A model generated the notes under the pieces. It did no database searches and had not been told where the DNA came from. It saw only the letters and a list, made by a program, of their open reading frames with translations. A stretch of DNA of 64,000 nt from Rathayibacter sp. VKM Ac-2759 (GTDB taxonomy: Bacteria > Actinomycetota > Actinomycetes > Actinomycetales > Microbacteriaceae): contig NZ_CP047176.1 in NCBI RefSeq assembly GCF_009834225.1, positions 2,604,001-2,668,000 on the forward strand. The letters are read 5' to 3'. Position numbers and translations under genes: made by a program. Positions 34,611 through 44,488 of this stretch are shown here, in pieces; position 1 is the stretch's first letter; every line of letters begins with the position of its first letter.

Positions 34611-36089
34611 ATGTCGCTGCTCGTCGCACCGGAGCCGGCGATCGCCGGGCCTCGATGGCGTTGGCGGCCGAGCGGCATCGCGTTCTGGCTCCTCCTGCTC
34701 GTCGGCCTCGCGCTGCGGATCGCCTACACGTTCAGCAGTGCGCACCAGCTCGACTCGGACCACGCCGTCGTCTACCTGATGGCGAAGCACATGCTCGAGG
34801 GCGAGTTCAGTCCGTTCTTCTGGGGCCAGAGCTACGGAGGCTCGCTCCTCTCGGTCTCGATTGCCGGGGCGATGGCGCTCGTCGGCACCGCACCGGTCGT
34901 CATGCCCCTCGTCTCCGTCCTCTGGATGGCGGGCGCGGCGATCCTGCTGCGGACGATCGTCGGGCGGAGCGTCGGCCCCCTGGCGGGAGACGTCGCCGCG
35001 ATCCTGTTCTGGTTCCCCGGCCTCGACATCCTCCGGGGGAGCACGCGCGACCCCGGCTTCTACTCGACCTCGCTCGTGCTGGGACTGGGGGTGATCGCGA
35101 TCGCGGTCGCTGCACGCGATCCCCGGCGACTCGGCTGGTGGATCGCCGCCGGCCTGCTCTGCGGACTGGCGCTGTGGACCTCTCCGATGGCGCTCGCCTT
35201 CGCGGCGCCGGGGGCCGTCGGACTCCTCCTGCGCGGCGGTCTGCGACCGCTGGGCTGGCTCGCCGCCGCCGTGTCCGCCGCGATCGGCGCCTCCCCCTGG
35301 CTCGCCGCCGCTGTGTCGGCCCCTGTCACGACGCCCGCCGGAGCCGCCACCGGCATCCACTGGGAGAGCTTCGCCACCGTCTTCACGAAGCTCCTCCCCG
35401 CGGCCTTCGTCGACGTCGACGACCGGGGCGCCGCGCGGGTCATCGCCGTCGTGGCCGTCGTCGCGATCCTCGGGCTCGGCCTCGCCGGTGCCGTGCGCCG
35501 CCGCAGCGGCGCCGTCATGCTCGCGGTCGGCACCGTGCTGGTGGTCTGCGTCCTCGTCTACGGCTCGGGCGTCGAGCTGCAGGCCGACTCCCGGCGCTAC
35601 TCCGTGTTGCTCGCGCCGGCCCTGGCCGCCGCGGTGGGCTGGGCCGTCGCGAGGTTCCGGCCCGCCGCCTGGGTCGCCCTGGCGGTCGCACCTGCTCTGA
35701 CCTTCGCACTCGTCGCTCAGTCGACCGGTGGATTCGCCGGGCAGAGCTCGCGCTTCGACCCGCGGCTCGCCCCCCTCGGCAGCGCCCTCGAGCAGAGGGG
35801 CGTGGAGCACGTCTACGCGAACTACTGGCTCTCGTACGCCCTCGCCGCGGAGACCGAGGAGGGCGTCACCGCCGCGGCGCTCGTGAACCGCCGGTACACC
35901 CCCTTCGAGGTCGCGGCGGCCGAGGAGGCCCCTCGCACGTTCGTGGTCGACCCCGACCAGGCGAACGACCAGCTGCTGGCCGGCCTCGCCGCGGGGTACG
36001 GCGGCACCCGCGAGGTGATCGAGGGCTACGCGGTGTGGTTCTTCACCGCCCCCTTCGACGTGTACACGCAGAGCTGGGGGATCGTGTGA
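34611..36089 (+). CDS. GT-C-like integral membrane glycosyltransferase (GT39/ArnT-like)
   Basis: A 492-residue protein with about ten to twelve membrane helices. After the first helix, an extracytoplasmic loop has LDSDHAVVYLMAKHMLEGEF and PFFWGQSYGGS, the acidic first-loop motif of GT-C enzymes that use polyprenyl-phosphate sugars. A soluble C-terminal part includes NYWLSYALAAETEEG. GGGAGG 5 nt before the ATG supports the start. It probably transfers a lipid-linked sugar outside the membrane. Acceptor and sugar are unknown. It is divergent from the UDP-xylose synthase-like gene. Confidence 0.78.
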   Translation: MSLLVAPEPAIAGPRWRWRPSGIAFWLLLLVGLALRIAYTFSSAHQLDSDHAVVYLMAKHMLEGEFSPFFWGQSYGGSLLSVSIAGAMALVGTAPVVMPLVSVLWMAGAAILLRTIVGRSVGPLAGDVAAILFWFPGLDILRGSTRDPGFYSTSLVLGLGVIAIAVAARDPRRLGWWIAAGLLCGLALWTSPMALAFAAPGAVGLLLRGGLRPLGWLAAAVSAAIGASPWLAAAVSAPVTTPAGAATGIHWESFATVFTKLLPAAFVDVDDRGAARVIAVVAVVAILGLGLAGAVRRRSGAVMLAVGTVLVVCVLVYGSGVELQADSRRYSVLLAPALAAAVGWAVARFRPAAWVALAVAPALTFALVAQSTGGFAGQSSRFDPRLAPLGSALEQRGVEHVYANYWLSYALAAETEEGVTAAALVNRRYTPFEVAAAEEAPRTFVVDPDQANDQLLAGLAAGYGGTREVIEGYAVWFFTAPFDVYTQSWGIV

Positions 36090-36138
36090 CCCGCATCGAT
36101 CCCTCCCCCGGACCACCGATCCGAACGAGGTACGCGCG

Positions 36139-37983
36139 ATGACCACCGATGCGAGCACGACTACCGGCCCCGCACACGGGATCCGCGGCGTCGCGCCCTG
36201 GCGCCTCCTCGGCGTCGAGGCGGCGATGGCCCTCGCCGCGGGAGTGCTGAGCGCCGTTCTCGCCGTGCTCGCCTGGCGCATCTCGCCGGCCGACCTCGGG
36301 CTGCGCTGGGCGACCGGCGGCGGTGACCAGATCCTGCACTACTCGATCTTCACGAGCGCCTCGCAGGTCTTCCCGTTCCTCCCGAACGACGAGCTCGGCT
36401 TCCCCGCCTCGCAGAACCTGTTCTTCGCCCCGCTCTTCGATCCGTGGTCGGCCGTGCTGGTGTCGGCCCTCGCGGTCGTCCTCCCCGACGGCGTCTGGGC
36501 GCTCAACGTCTACAACCTCCTCGCCTTCGTCGGCACGGGGTTCACCGCGTACCTCTTCTTCCGGGGTCTGCGGCTGCACCGGGCGACCTCCTTCGTCGTC
36601 GGCGTCGTCTTCGCGGTGCTGCCGTACCACTTCGACCAGCTCGCGCTCGGGCACCCGTTCCTGGCGAACTACTGGGCCGTCCCGCTCATCGGGCTCCTCG
36701 TGCTGGTCGTCGCGGGCGGCCGCGCCGATCCCTTCGGCGCGTGGATCGCCGCCGGATCGAGCAGGCGGATGCGTCTCGTCCGGCGTCTGCTCCCGATCCT
36801 CGCGCTGTGCTGGGCCACCGCCTTCACCCAGTCGTACTACTTCGTCTTCGCGGCGCTCGTCGTCGGAGCCGTCTGGTTCGTCCGGCTCGTCGTCGCCGCG
36901 GTGACCCGGTCGTGGCGGCCGATGCTCTGGCCGACGATCACCGTCGGAGTGCTGCTGGCCTCGATCGGCGCTCAGCTCGCCGTCCTCTCCCTCGACCTCG
37001 GCGAGCGCTACGCGAAGTACTTCGCCGGCCGGACGCCGCAGGAGTCGGAGTTCTACGGCGGCAAGATCATGGACCTCCTGCTGCCCGCGCGGTGGAGCGG
37101 CTTCGCCCCGCTCTCCTCGCTCTCGCAGGACTACGCCGCGAGCACCGGGATCCTTCAGACCTCCGAGAGCGCGAGCACCGCTGTCGTCGTCTCGGTCGCC
37201 TACGTGGTGATCGTCGTCGTCGTCCTGGCCCGGCTGCTCGCGCCGCGGCTGCGCGGCAGGGGCACCGAGGATGCACCGGGACTGCTCTCGGACGAGCGCG
37301 TCGGCGCACTGTCGAGTGCCTTCGTCGTCGCCCTCCTGTTCTTCACGACGGCGGGGCTCGGGGCGCTGCTCGCCTACTACGGCTCCCCCGAGATCCGTGC
37401 CTGGTCGAGGTTCTCGATCGTGCTCGCCCTCTTCGCCCTCGGCGTCGCCGCGATCGCCCTGGAGGCGCTCGTGCGCCGGCCTCTGCTGCGGGGCGGAGTG
37501 CTGGTGCTCATCGCCGCCGTGGCCGTGGTCGATCAGCTCGGAGGCGTGAGCGCCGCCCTGCCGCTCGGCCCGGCGCCCGACACGGCTCTGCGGCAGTTCG
37601 CCGCGGAGGTCGACGACACGCTCCCCGAGGACTGCGGCATCGTCCAGCTGCCGCTGAAGGACTTCCCCGAGACGGGCGCCATCGGCGCCATGGGCGACTA
37701 CGACGAGAGCCTCCCCTACATCTACAGCGCGCGCGACGATCTGCGCTGGAGCTACGGCGCCGTCGTGGGGACCCGCGGCGCCGACGACTGGAACGACGCG
37801 ACGACTCCCACCGTCTTCGGCGACGAGGTGGACGACTCCGGGGCCTGCGCCGTGCTCGTCGACCTCAGCGCGTACACCGAGGACGTCGACGGCTGGCAGC
37901 CCTTCGTCGACGCGGTGAGCGACGCGGACGCTCCCGCGCTCGACTCGGAGGACGGCCGGTACGAGCTCTTCCTGGTCGACTGA
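36139..37983 (+). CDS. DQILHY-family multi-pass membrane protein, copy 1 (GT-C-like)
   Basis: A 614-residue protein with about twelve membrane helices and a soluble C-terminal domain (about 480-614). Conserved sites shared with two neighbours are GGGDQILHYSIF (first loop), LPYHFDQLALGHPFLANYW, RTPQESEFYGGKIMDLLLP and CGIVQLPLKDFPETGAIG-MGDYDESLPYIY. The first-loop acidic DQ fits GT-C or YfhO-like glycosyltransferases. No known family was assigned with certainty. It follows the GT39-like gene by about 50 nt and converges with copy 2. Confidence 0.75.
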   Translation: MTTDASTTTGPAHGIRGVAPWRLLGVEAAMALAAGVLSAVLAVLAWRISPADLGLRWATGGGDQILHYSIFTSASQVFPFLPNDELGFPASQNLFFAPLFDPWSAVLVSALAVVLPDGVWALNVYNLLAFVGTGFTAYLFFRGLRLHRATSFVVGVVFAVLPYHFDQLALGHPFLANYWAVPLIGLLVLVVAGGRADPFGAWIAAGSSRRMRLVRRLLPILALCWATAFTQSYYFVFAALVVGAVWFVRLVVAAVTRSWRPMLWPTITVGVLLASIGAQLAVLSLDLGERYAKYFAGRTPQESEFYGGKIMDLLLPARWSGFAPLSSLSQDYAASTGILQTSESASTAVVVSVAYVVIVVVVLARLLAPRLRGRGTEDAPGLLSDERVGALSSAFVVALLFFTTAGLGALLAYYGSPEIRAWSRFSIVLALFALGVAAIALEALVRRPLLRGGVLVLIAAVAVVDQLGGVSAALPLGPAPDTALRQFAAEVDDTLPEDCGIVQLPLKDFPETGAIGAMGDYDESLPYIYSARDDLRWSYGAVVGTRGADDWNDATTPTVFGDEVDDSGACAVLVDLSAYTEDVDGWQPFVDAVSDADAPALDSEDGRYELFLVD

Positions 37984-37999
37984 GCGCGGGTCCGCCGCG

Positions 38000-39808
38000 T
38001 CAGCGCGGAACGGCGAAGACGAGCCAGCGTCCCGAGGACGACGAGGCGAGCGGAGTCAGCGATCCGCTCGCGGCGAGGACGTCGTCCTGCCATGCGCCCA
38101 CCTGCTCGGTGTAGGCCGCGGTGTCGACGTAGATCGCGCAGGCGTCGCTCGACTCGACGGCGGCGGCGAACTCCTGGGGCGTCTCGACGTCGCCGAACAC
38201 CTCGAAGCCCGTGGTGCCGCGGATCGCGCCGTAGCTCCACTCGAGCTGCCCCTCCTCGGTGTACAGGTAGGGAAGCGCCTCGTCGTAGTCGGCCATCGCG
38301 CCGATGCGACCGCTGTCGGGGAAGCTCTTGACCGGCAGCTGCACCACTCCGCAGCCGTCCGGCAGCGCCTGCTCCGTCTCGTCCACGAGGGCGGCCATCT
38401 CGTCGTCCTCCGTCGGCGACAGCGGGACGAACCGGGCGACCCCGGCGAGCTGATCCGCGATCGCGACCACGATCACGCCCGCGACCACGATCGTCCGCAC
38501 CCAGCGACCCGACAGGCGGGCCAGGACGACGGCGACCGCTCCGAGCGCGAACAGCACGAGGACGATGGACAGCCGCGACCAGGCCCGGACGGTCGTGCTC
38601 GCGAAGACGGCGACGGCCATGCCGAAGCCGGTGATCACGTAGAAGAGGAGCGTCCACAGCGTCGCCGTGGCGAGGACGCGGAGGCGCTCGTCCGACACCA
38701 GTCGGCCGAAGGCGGTGGCGCGCAGGGCGCGGCCTCCGGCCAGGCCCACCAGGGGCAGCGAGACCAGGAGGAGGCAGAGGCCGACGATGCCGAGCACCGG
38801 CATGCCGGTCGGCTCGGTCGCCTTGGCCACCGCCGTCGCGTTCTCGTACATGTTCGTCAGGGCGCCGATCTTGGGGACCTGCGTGCCCTGCCAGGGCAGG
38901 AACAGCGTCAGGATCTTGCCGCCGAACGTCTCGGACTCCCCAGGGCCCCGGCTCTCGAAGTAGCGCGCGGTGCGCTCCCCGTACCCTCCCCCGAGCAGCA
39001 GCAGCTCGACGCCGACCAGCCCGCCGAGGGCGAGGAGCGGCAGAGCCCGGAGCAGCGCATCCCTGACCCGCGCACGGGTCGCGACCGCGGCGAGAGCACC
39101 CAGGAGCCACACCCCGGCGAGCACGAGCAGGCTGAAGACGTAGTAGTAGCCGCCCGAGCTCGCGATCAGCAGCGGCAGCACGACGACCGGAACCGCACCG
39201 CGGAGCACTCGCGCGCGCCGGTTCGCCGCGCGCGCGATCCAGGCGCGGAACGGGTCGGTCCGCTCTCCGGCGACCGTCAGCACCAGGGTCCCGAGCAGGG
39301 GGATCGCCCAGTAGTTGGCGAGGAACGCGTGACCCGCCCCCAGCCGGAGGAAGTGGTACGGGGCGAGGCTGAACAGCGTCGCCACGAGCGCGGCCGTCCA
39401 GGGGGGCGTGCGGAGGCAGCGGAAGAACGCGTACCCGGTCAGGGCGACCAGGGCGAAGGTGAGCAGGTGGAAGACGTTGAGGAGCAGGAAGCCGTCGTGG
39501 ATGACGAGCGCCAGCGCGGCCGCGATCAGGGCGGAGGCGACGTCGAACTGCGCGGTGAAGAAGGCGTTGAAGCCGTCCGGGAAGCCGAGCGCGCCGTTCT
39601 CGGCGAACGGGAAGCTCTGCGTCGCGCTGCGGAACAGCAGGTAGTGCAGGATCTGGTCGTCGCCGCCGACCTGCCAGCGCTCGGTCAGAGCGGCGGGTGT
39701 CACGCGGAGCGCGATCGCCGCGGAGAGGGTGCTGACCACGGCGGCCGCCACCGCCCAGCCGAGCTCCGGCACGAGGCGGCGTCGACGCGTCATCGGCTCA
39801 GAAGCCAT
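38000..39808 (-). CDS. DQILHY-family multi-pass membrane protein, copy 2
   Basis: A 602-residue paralogue of the convergent gene. It has GGDDQILHYLLF, APYHFLRLGAGHAFLANYW, RGPGESETFGGKILTLFLP and CGVVQLPVKSFPDSGRIGAM. It is the most divergent of the three. The ATG at 39808 overlaps the upstream membrane gene by 11 bp and has a GAGAGG site; an ATG at 39793 is possible. It is probably in one operon with the GT2 at 41483 and the GT-C-like gene at 39798. Confidence 0.75.
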   Translation of the reverse strand: MASEPMTRRRRLVPELGWAVAAAVVSTLSAAIALRVTPAALTERWQVGGDDQILHYLLFRSATQSFPFAENGALGFPDGFNAFFTAQFDVASALIAAALALVIHDGFLLLNVFHLLTFALVALTGYAFFRCLRTPPWTAALVATLFSLAPYHFLRLGAGHAFLANYWAIPLLGTLVLTVAGERTDPFRAWIARAANRRARVLRGAVPVVVLPLLIASSGGYYYVFSLLVLAGVWLLGALAAVATRARVRDALLRALPLLALGGLVGVELLLLGGGYGERTARYFESRGPGESETFGGKILTLFLPWQGTQVPKIGALTNMYENATAVAKATEPTGMPVLGIVGLCLLLVSLPLVGLAGGRALRATAFGRLVSDERLRVLATATLWTLLFYVITGFGMAVAVFASTTVRAWSRLSIVLVLFALGAVAVVLARLSGRWVRTIVVAGVIVVAIADQLAGVARFVPLSPTEDDEMAALVDETEQALPDGCGVVQLPVKSFPDSGRIGAMADYDEALPYLYTEEGQLEWSYGAIRGTTGFEVFGDVETPQEFAAAVESSDACAIYVDTAAYTEQVGAWQDDVLAASGSLTPLASSSSGRWLVFAVPR

Positions 39809-41486
39809 GCTCGGCCCTCTCTGCGGCCAGGCTCGTCGCCACCCGCTCGTTCAGCACGCTCTCGCCGGTGGTCCCCGCGTAGTCGTAGACATCGAACGTC
39901 GGGCAGGTGGTGATCGCGCGCGGCTCGCCGAGCTGAGTGAGGGCGAGCGGCGCCCAGTCCGGCTCGTGATCGGCCAGCACGAAGCTGAAGGTCGTGTCCT
40001 CGTACGCCGCGGCGTTGTTCATCCAGAGCTGCACGCTGAAGTCGAAGTTCACCTGCTGCACGTCCACCTCCTCGCCGCCGTAGAGCTCGAGGGCCCGGGT
40101 GCTCCAGAACGAGCCGACGCCCGAGAGGTCGCGCCCGGCGAGCCACTCCTCGAGGCAGGCGCGGTCCGGCGTGCTCCCCGCCGTCGCCGCCGCGGCGCGG
40201 ACCGGAGGAAGGGCGACGACCAGCGCGGCACCGACCGCCGCGACGACGATCGCCCCGGTCACCCAGCGCACGGGCGTCGCCACGGGGGCACGGAGCCGCT
40301 CGGCGCGCGGGAGCCGCAGGCCCGCCAGCGGCAGCACCATCACCACCGGGAAGACGGCGAGCGGAAGGAGGTAGCGGCTGACGAGGCTCCCCGTGACGAT
40401 CAGCCCGATCAGGAGCGAGGCGGCGGCGACCAGCACGAAGGTCGAGAGCACCACGCTCGAGTCGCGCACCGACCCGGGACGCTCGGGCCGGGACTGCGTG
40501 GCGAGGGCGATCAGCAGGGTGACCGCCGCCGCGAGCAGGAGGCCCGCGACGATCAGGATCTCGAGCTTGCCCGAGCGCGCCGCACCGACCTCCCGCATCT
40601 GCAGGAGGAAGCCGTCGACGGCGGTGCCGGCCCGCTCGAGGTGGAGGTAGGTCGACGCGTCGACGGCGACGAACCGCACCAGGAGGCTCCGCGCCGCCAT
40701 CCCGGCCGCCGCGGAGACGACGAGGACCACGGACAGCAGGGCGACCAGGCGCCAGGCCATCCTGCGGAGCACGAGCACGGCGAGCAGCGACGCGACGGCC
40801 GGGGCGGTGAACTGCAGGGCGAAGAGGGGGTTCGACAGCGTCGTCGCCGCCGACACGACGGCGACCCCGAGAAGGGAGAGCACGAGCGTGCGTGGCCGCG
40901 GTGTCCGGGCGGGATCGAATCCGGCGGTCGCCTGCGCCAGCAGGGCGAGCACGACGAGACCGGCGAGCACGACGCCCGAGTAGTAGGTGGTGAAGAGGAT
41001 GCCGCTCGCGAACGCGCCGCTGTTGATCATCCCGCGCCCCTCGGTGGCGACGAGCACGAGCACGAGACCGGTCGCGACGACGGCGGCGGCGACCCGGCGC
41101 GCCGGGCGCTGACCGGCGAGCACGCTCGCCGCGAGCCAGCGCAGCGCGAGATAGAGGACGGCGACGTTGACGAACGCGCTGACCACGAGCGACGCCGCTG
41201 ATCCTCCGCCGGCGAGGGCGAGGCTCACCAGGTACAGCGGCAGCTCGGGGAAGAGCAGCAGCTGGCTCGTCATGACCCACTGCATCGGCTCGCCGCGCTG
41301 CACCGACTGCACCAGCAGCGGGAGGGCGAGCGAGTCGCCCTCCGAGAGCAGATAGGTCCACCACGGAGTGCTCGAGAGCCGCCAGAGGACGAGGAGCGTG
41401 GCGGCGAGGACCAGGAGGAGTCCCGCGCTCTCGCGGGCGAGCGCCGCGCCGCGCCGGCGCGACCGGTGCGCGACCGTCGAGGTCAT
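39798..41486 (-). CDS. GT-C-like multi-pass membrane protein
   Basis: A 562-residue protein with about ten to twelve helices. After helix 1, the external loop has LLSEGDSLALPLLVQSVQRG, where the EGD acidic group could be the GT-C active site. A C-terminal soluble region follows, with DRACLEEWLAGRDLSGVGSF and YDYAGTTGESVLNERV. It is not a close relative of the DQILHY trio but has the same layout. The ATG overlaps the stop of the DPM1-like GT2 by 4 bp, so a pathway in which that GT2 makes its lipid-linked donor is attractive. Confidence 0.75.
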   Translation of the reverse strand: MTSTVAHRSRRRGAALARESAGLLLVLAATLLVLWRLSSTPWWTYLLSEGDSLALPLLVQSVQRGEPMQWVMTSQLLLFPELPLYLVSLALAGGGSAASLVVSAFVNVAVLYLALRWLAASVLAGQRPARRVAAAVVATGLVLVLVATEGRGMINSGAFASGILFTTYYSGVVLAGLVVLALLAQATAGFDPARTPRPRTLVLSLLGVAVVSAATTLSNPLFALQFTAPAVASLLAVLVLRRMAWRLVALLSVVLVVSAAAGMAARSLLVRFVAVDASTYLHLERAGTAVDGFLLQMREVGAARSGKLEILIVAGLLLAAAVTLLIALATQSRPERPGSVRDSSVVLSTFVLVAAASLLIGLIVTGSLVSRYLLPLAVFPVVMVLPLAGLRLPRAERLRAPVATPVRWVTGAIVVAAVGAALVVALPPVRAAAATAGSTPDRACLEEWLAGRDLSGVGSFWSTRALELYGGEEVDVQQVNFDFSVQLWMNNAAAYEDTTFSFVLADHEPDWAPLALTQLGEPRAITTCPTFDVYDYAGTTGESVLNERVATSLAAERAEHGF

Positions 41487-42232
41487 CGCCCTCCGCCCCG
41501 GCCCATCCGGATCCGCAGGACCAGGACGAGGTTGCGCAGCAGCGTGTTGCCGGGGATCTTCGACGTGCCCTCGGTGCGGTCGAGGAACACGATCGGGATC
41601 TCGCGCATGCGTCGCGCCGCGGCGAGGGTGCGGTGCTTGAGCGCGATCTGGAAGCCGTAGCCGGTGGCGTCGACGGTCTCGAACGAGATGCGGTGCAGCA
41701 GCTCCGCGCTGAAGAGGTTGTACCCGCCCGTCCAGTCGGTGAGCCGCCGGCCGAGGAGGAGACGGGTGTAGATGTTGCCGCCCCGGCTCAGGATCTTGCG
41801 GTCCAGCGTCCAGTCGGGCGTCCCGCCGCCGGGGATGTACCGGGAGGCGACGACGAAGTCCGCTCCGTCGCGCACCTCGCGCAGGAAGTCGCGGATGTAC
41901 TTCGGGTCGTGCGACAGGTCGGCGTCCATCTGGAGGACGTGGTCGGGGGCGTCCTCCCCCTCGAGGATCCGCCCGAAGGCCCAGATGTAGGCGGCTCCGA
42001 GCCCCTCCTTGGTCGTGCGCTCGAGCACCTCGACCGAGAACGTCCGCGTCTCGAGCTCGGCACCCAGGGCACGCGCCTTCGCGGCGGTGCCGTCGGGCGA
42101 GGAGTCGTCGACGATGACCGAGCGGATCCGCGTGTCCGGCTCGGACTCGGCGACCGCGGCGATGCGGCGCAGGAGTTCACCGATGTTGTCGGCCTCGTTG
42201 TAGGTGGGCGTGACTATTGCGAGGGAGAGCAT
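41483..42232 (-). CDS. Polyprenol-phosphate mannosyltransferase-like GT2 (DPM1 type)
   Basis: A 249-residue cytosolic GT2 enzyme. It has AIVTPTYNEADNIGELLRRI, VDDSSPDGT, the metal-binding D103-A-D105 in QMDADLSHDP, and the DPM1 hallmarks ASRYIPGGGTPDW, GGYNLFS and FLDRTEGTSKIP. It should make polyprenyl-phosphate-mannose or a related lipid sugar from a nucleotide donor. It overlaps the downstream GT-C-like gene (ATGA). A much longer reading frame extends to 46081 but is antisense to other genes. Start ATG at 42232. Confidence 0.92.
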   Translation of the reverse strand: MLSLAIVTPTYNEADNIGELLRRIAAVAESEPDTRIRSVIVDDSSPDGTAAKARALGAELETRTFSVEVLERTTKEGLGAAYIWAFGRILEGEDAPDHVLQMDADLSHDPKYIRDFLREVRDGADFVVASRYIPGGGTPDWTLDRKILSRGGNIYTRLLLGRRLTDWTGGYNLFSAELLHRISFETVDATGYGFQIALKHRTLAAARRMREIPIVFLDRTEGTSKIPGNTLLRNLVLVLRIRMGRGGGR

Positions 42233-42397
42233 CTGTATCCGTTTTCGTAGCGGGGAACGCGCACCGTCCGCCGGTGGAAGCTGTGGAAGGCTACCAGCGG
42301 ACCCCCTGTCCGCCGCCGGAACCGTGCCGCGCAGACGCGATTCCCAGGCCGATGACGCGCCGTCTGAGAGCGTCCGGGGCGGAGGACGGCGGTGTCG

Positions 42398-42403
42398 TAT
42401 GCT
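42398..42403 (+). promoter_or_regulatory. -10 box for DQILHY copy 3
   Basis: TATGCT lies 72 nt before the ATG at 42476, in the divergent spacer with the DPM1-like gene. A GGAG is present 12 nt before that ATG. Confidence 0.4.
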
Positions 42404-42475
42404 GACCCCCGCGCGATCCCCGATCGCCTCGCGGGCCCCTGTGCCGCGACCCACGACCAGGAGACCCGCCCGAGC

Positions 42476-44347
42476 ATGGCCCACGACACCCGCGCCGCCG
42501 TCCGCCCCGCTCCCCCCGCCGGTCCGGAGCAGCGGCGACCTCGGCCCGGACGCAGGCGGGTGCTGATCGAGCTCGGCCGGACCGCCCTGACCGCCGTGAT
42601 CGCGACCGTGCTGGGCGTCCTCGCCCTGCACATCACCCCGGCGGACCTCGCTCAGCGCTGGACCGCCGGCGGCAACGACCAGATCCTGCACTACACGATC
42701 TTCGGCAGCGCTCAGGACGTCTTCCCCTACTTCCCGAACACGCAGCTCGGCTTCCCCGCCTCGCAGAACCTCCTGTTCTCGCCGCTGTTCGATCCGTGGT
42801 CGGCGCTGTTCGTCGCCGTCGTCGGCCCCTTCGTGCCGAACGGGATCTGGGTGCTCAACCTGTTCTACGTGGCGGGCTTCGCCGGGATCGGCGCGACCGG
42901 CTACCTCTTCTTCCGTGCGCTGCGCGTCCGCCCCTCGATCGCGACGGTCTTCGGAGTGATCGGCGCCGTCCTGCCCTACCACTTCGTCCGCATCGACTAC
43001 GGGCACCCGTTCCTCGCGAACTACTGGTCGGTCCCGCTGATCGGCATCCTGGTGCTCGTCGTCGCCGGACCGGCGACCGACCCGGTCGCGCGCCTCGTCT
43101 CGGGGATCTCCTCGACCCGTCGGCGCCGGATCGTCACCGCCGCGCTCCTGGTCGCCCTGACCGCGGGAGTCGCCTGGACCGTCTCCTACTACTACGTCTT
43201 CGGCGCGATCATCCTCGGGACCACCTGGGCGGTGAGCGTCGTCGCGGCGCTGATCGGACGCCGTCCCCTCCGGACCCTCGCCTGGCCGACGTTCACGCTC
43301 GGGTCGCTCGGCCTGCTGATCGCCGTGCAGGTCGGGGTCCTCTCGCTGAACTTCGGCGAGCGGTACACCAAGTACTTCTCCGGCCGGACGCCGCAGGAGT
43401 CGGAGTACTACGGCGGCAAGCTGCAGCAGCTCCTGCTGCCCTCGACGACGAGCGGCTTCCCCTCCCTCCGCGACCTCGCCACCGACTACCAGTCCGAGAC
43501 GCAGATCCTCACGAGCGGCGAGAACCCGTCGACCGCCGTCATCGCCTCGCTCTCGATCATCCTGGTCCTGGCGGTCATCCTCCTGCGCATGGTCGCGGGC
43601 TCGTCGCTCCGCCGCCGCGACACTCGGCCCGGCCTCCTCCGGTTCCTCGACGATCCGCGCGTCGGCGCCCTCTCGGTCGCCTTCGTCTTCGCGCTCCTCT
43701 TCTTCATCGTCGGCGGCTTCGGCACGATGCTCGCCTACTACGTGAGCCCCGAGATCCGCGTGTGGTCGCGGATGGCGATCGTCATCGACTTCCTCGCGCT
43801 GGGCGTCGCCGCGATCCTCATCGACATGCTGGCGAAGCGCCTGCGCGCCCTGGTGCCCGTCCTCGCCCTCGTCTCCCTGGTCGCCGCCGTCGACCAGCTC
43901 GCCGGTGTGGAGTCGACGGTTCCGCTCGTGCCGAGCGAGGACGCGTCGCTGCGCCAGTTCACGGCGGCGATGGACGAGCAGCTGCCGGTCGGCTGCGGTG
44001 TCGCCCAGCTCCCGTTCAAGGGCTTCCCCGAGACCGGGCCGATCGGCGGCATGGGCGACTACGACGAGGGCCTGCCCTACGTCTACAGCACCGACGACGA
44101 CCTGCGGTTCAGCTACGGCGCCGTCCGCGGCACGGAGGCCGGCGACGAGTGGAACGGCGCGACGACGCCCGAGGGCTTCGCCGAGGAGTTCCGCGACTCG
44201 GGCGCCTGCGCGATCCTGGTGGACACCGCGGCCTACCCCGACGACCCGCAGGCCTGGACGTCCCTCGTCGGCACCGTCACGGACACGACGACCCCGGCTC
44301 TCACGAGCGATGACGCGGCGAAGCGGTACCTGCTCTTCGTCCCCTGA
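42476..44347 (+). CDS. DQILHY-family multi-pass membrane protein, copy 3
   Basis: A 623-residue paralogue close to copy 1. It has GGNDQILHYTIFGSAQ, LPYHFVRIDYGHPFLANYW, RTPQESEYYGGKLQQLLLP and CGVAQLPFKGFPETGPIGGM. About twelve helices are followed by a soluble C-terminal domain. The ATG at 42476 gives MAHDTRAAV; a longer start at 42392 overlaps the promoter-like box. Like copies 1 and 2 it is probably a GT-C-type transferase acting outside the membrane, but the family is not firmly identified. Confidence 0.75.
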   Translation: MAHDTRAAVRPAPPAGPEQRRPRPGRRRVLIELGRTALTAVIATVLGVLALHITPADLAQRWTAGGNDQILHYTIFGSAQDVFPYFPNTQLGFPASQNLLFSPLFDPWSALFVAVVGPFVPNGIWVLNLFYVAGFAGIGATGYLFFRALRVRPSIATVFGVIGAVLPYHFVRIDYGHPFLANYWSVPLIGILVLVVAGPATDPVARLVSGISSTRRRRIVTAALLVALTAGVAWTVSYYYVFGAIILGTTWAVSVVAALIGRRPLRTLAWPTFTLGSLGLLIAVQVGVLSLNFGERYTKYFSGRTPQESEYYGGKLQQLLLPSTTSGFPSLRDLATDYQSETQILTSGENPSTAVIASLSIILVLAVILLRMVAGSSLRRRDTRPGLLRFLDDPRVGALSVAFVFALLFFIVGGFGTMLAYYVSPEIRVWSRMAIVIDFLALGVAAILIDMLAKRLRALVPVLALVSLVAAVDQLAGVESTVPLVPSEDASLRQFTAAMDEQLPVGCGVAQLPFKGFPETGPIGGMGDYDEGLPYVYSTDDDLRFSYGAVRGTEAGDEWNGATTPEGFAEEFRDSGACAILVDTAAYPDDPQAWTSLVGTVTDTTTPALTSDDAAKRYLLFVP

Positions 44348-44488
44348 CCGGTGTCCATCGGCTGAACGCCGGGGGTCCGGTTCCTGAGGACCGGCGCGCG
44401 GCTTGCGGGCTGCGCCCCAGGTGGGATGGGTAGCGTCGGCACCACCGTGCCCGTCCGGGTGCCGTCGGGACCACGCGGAGGAGCACCT

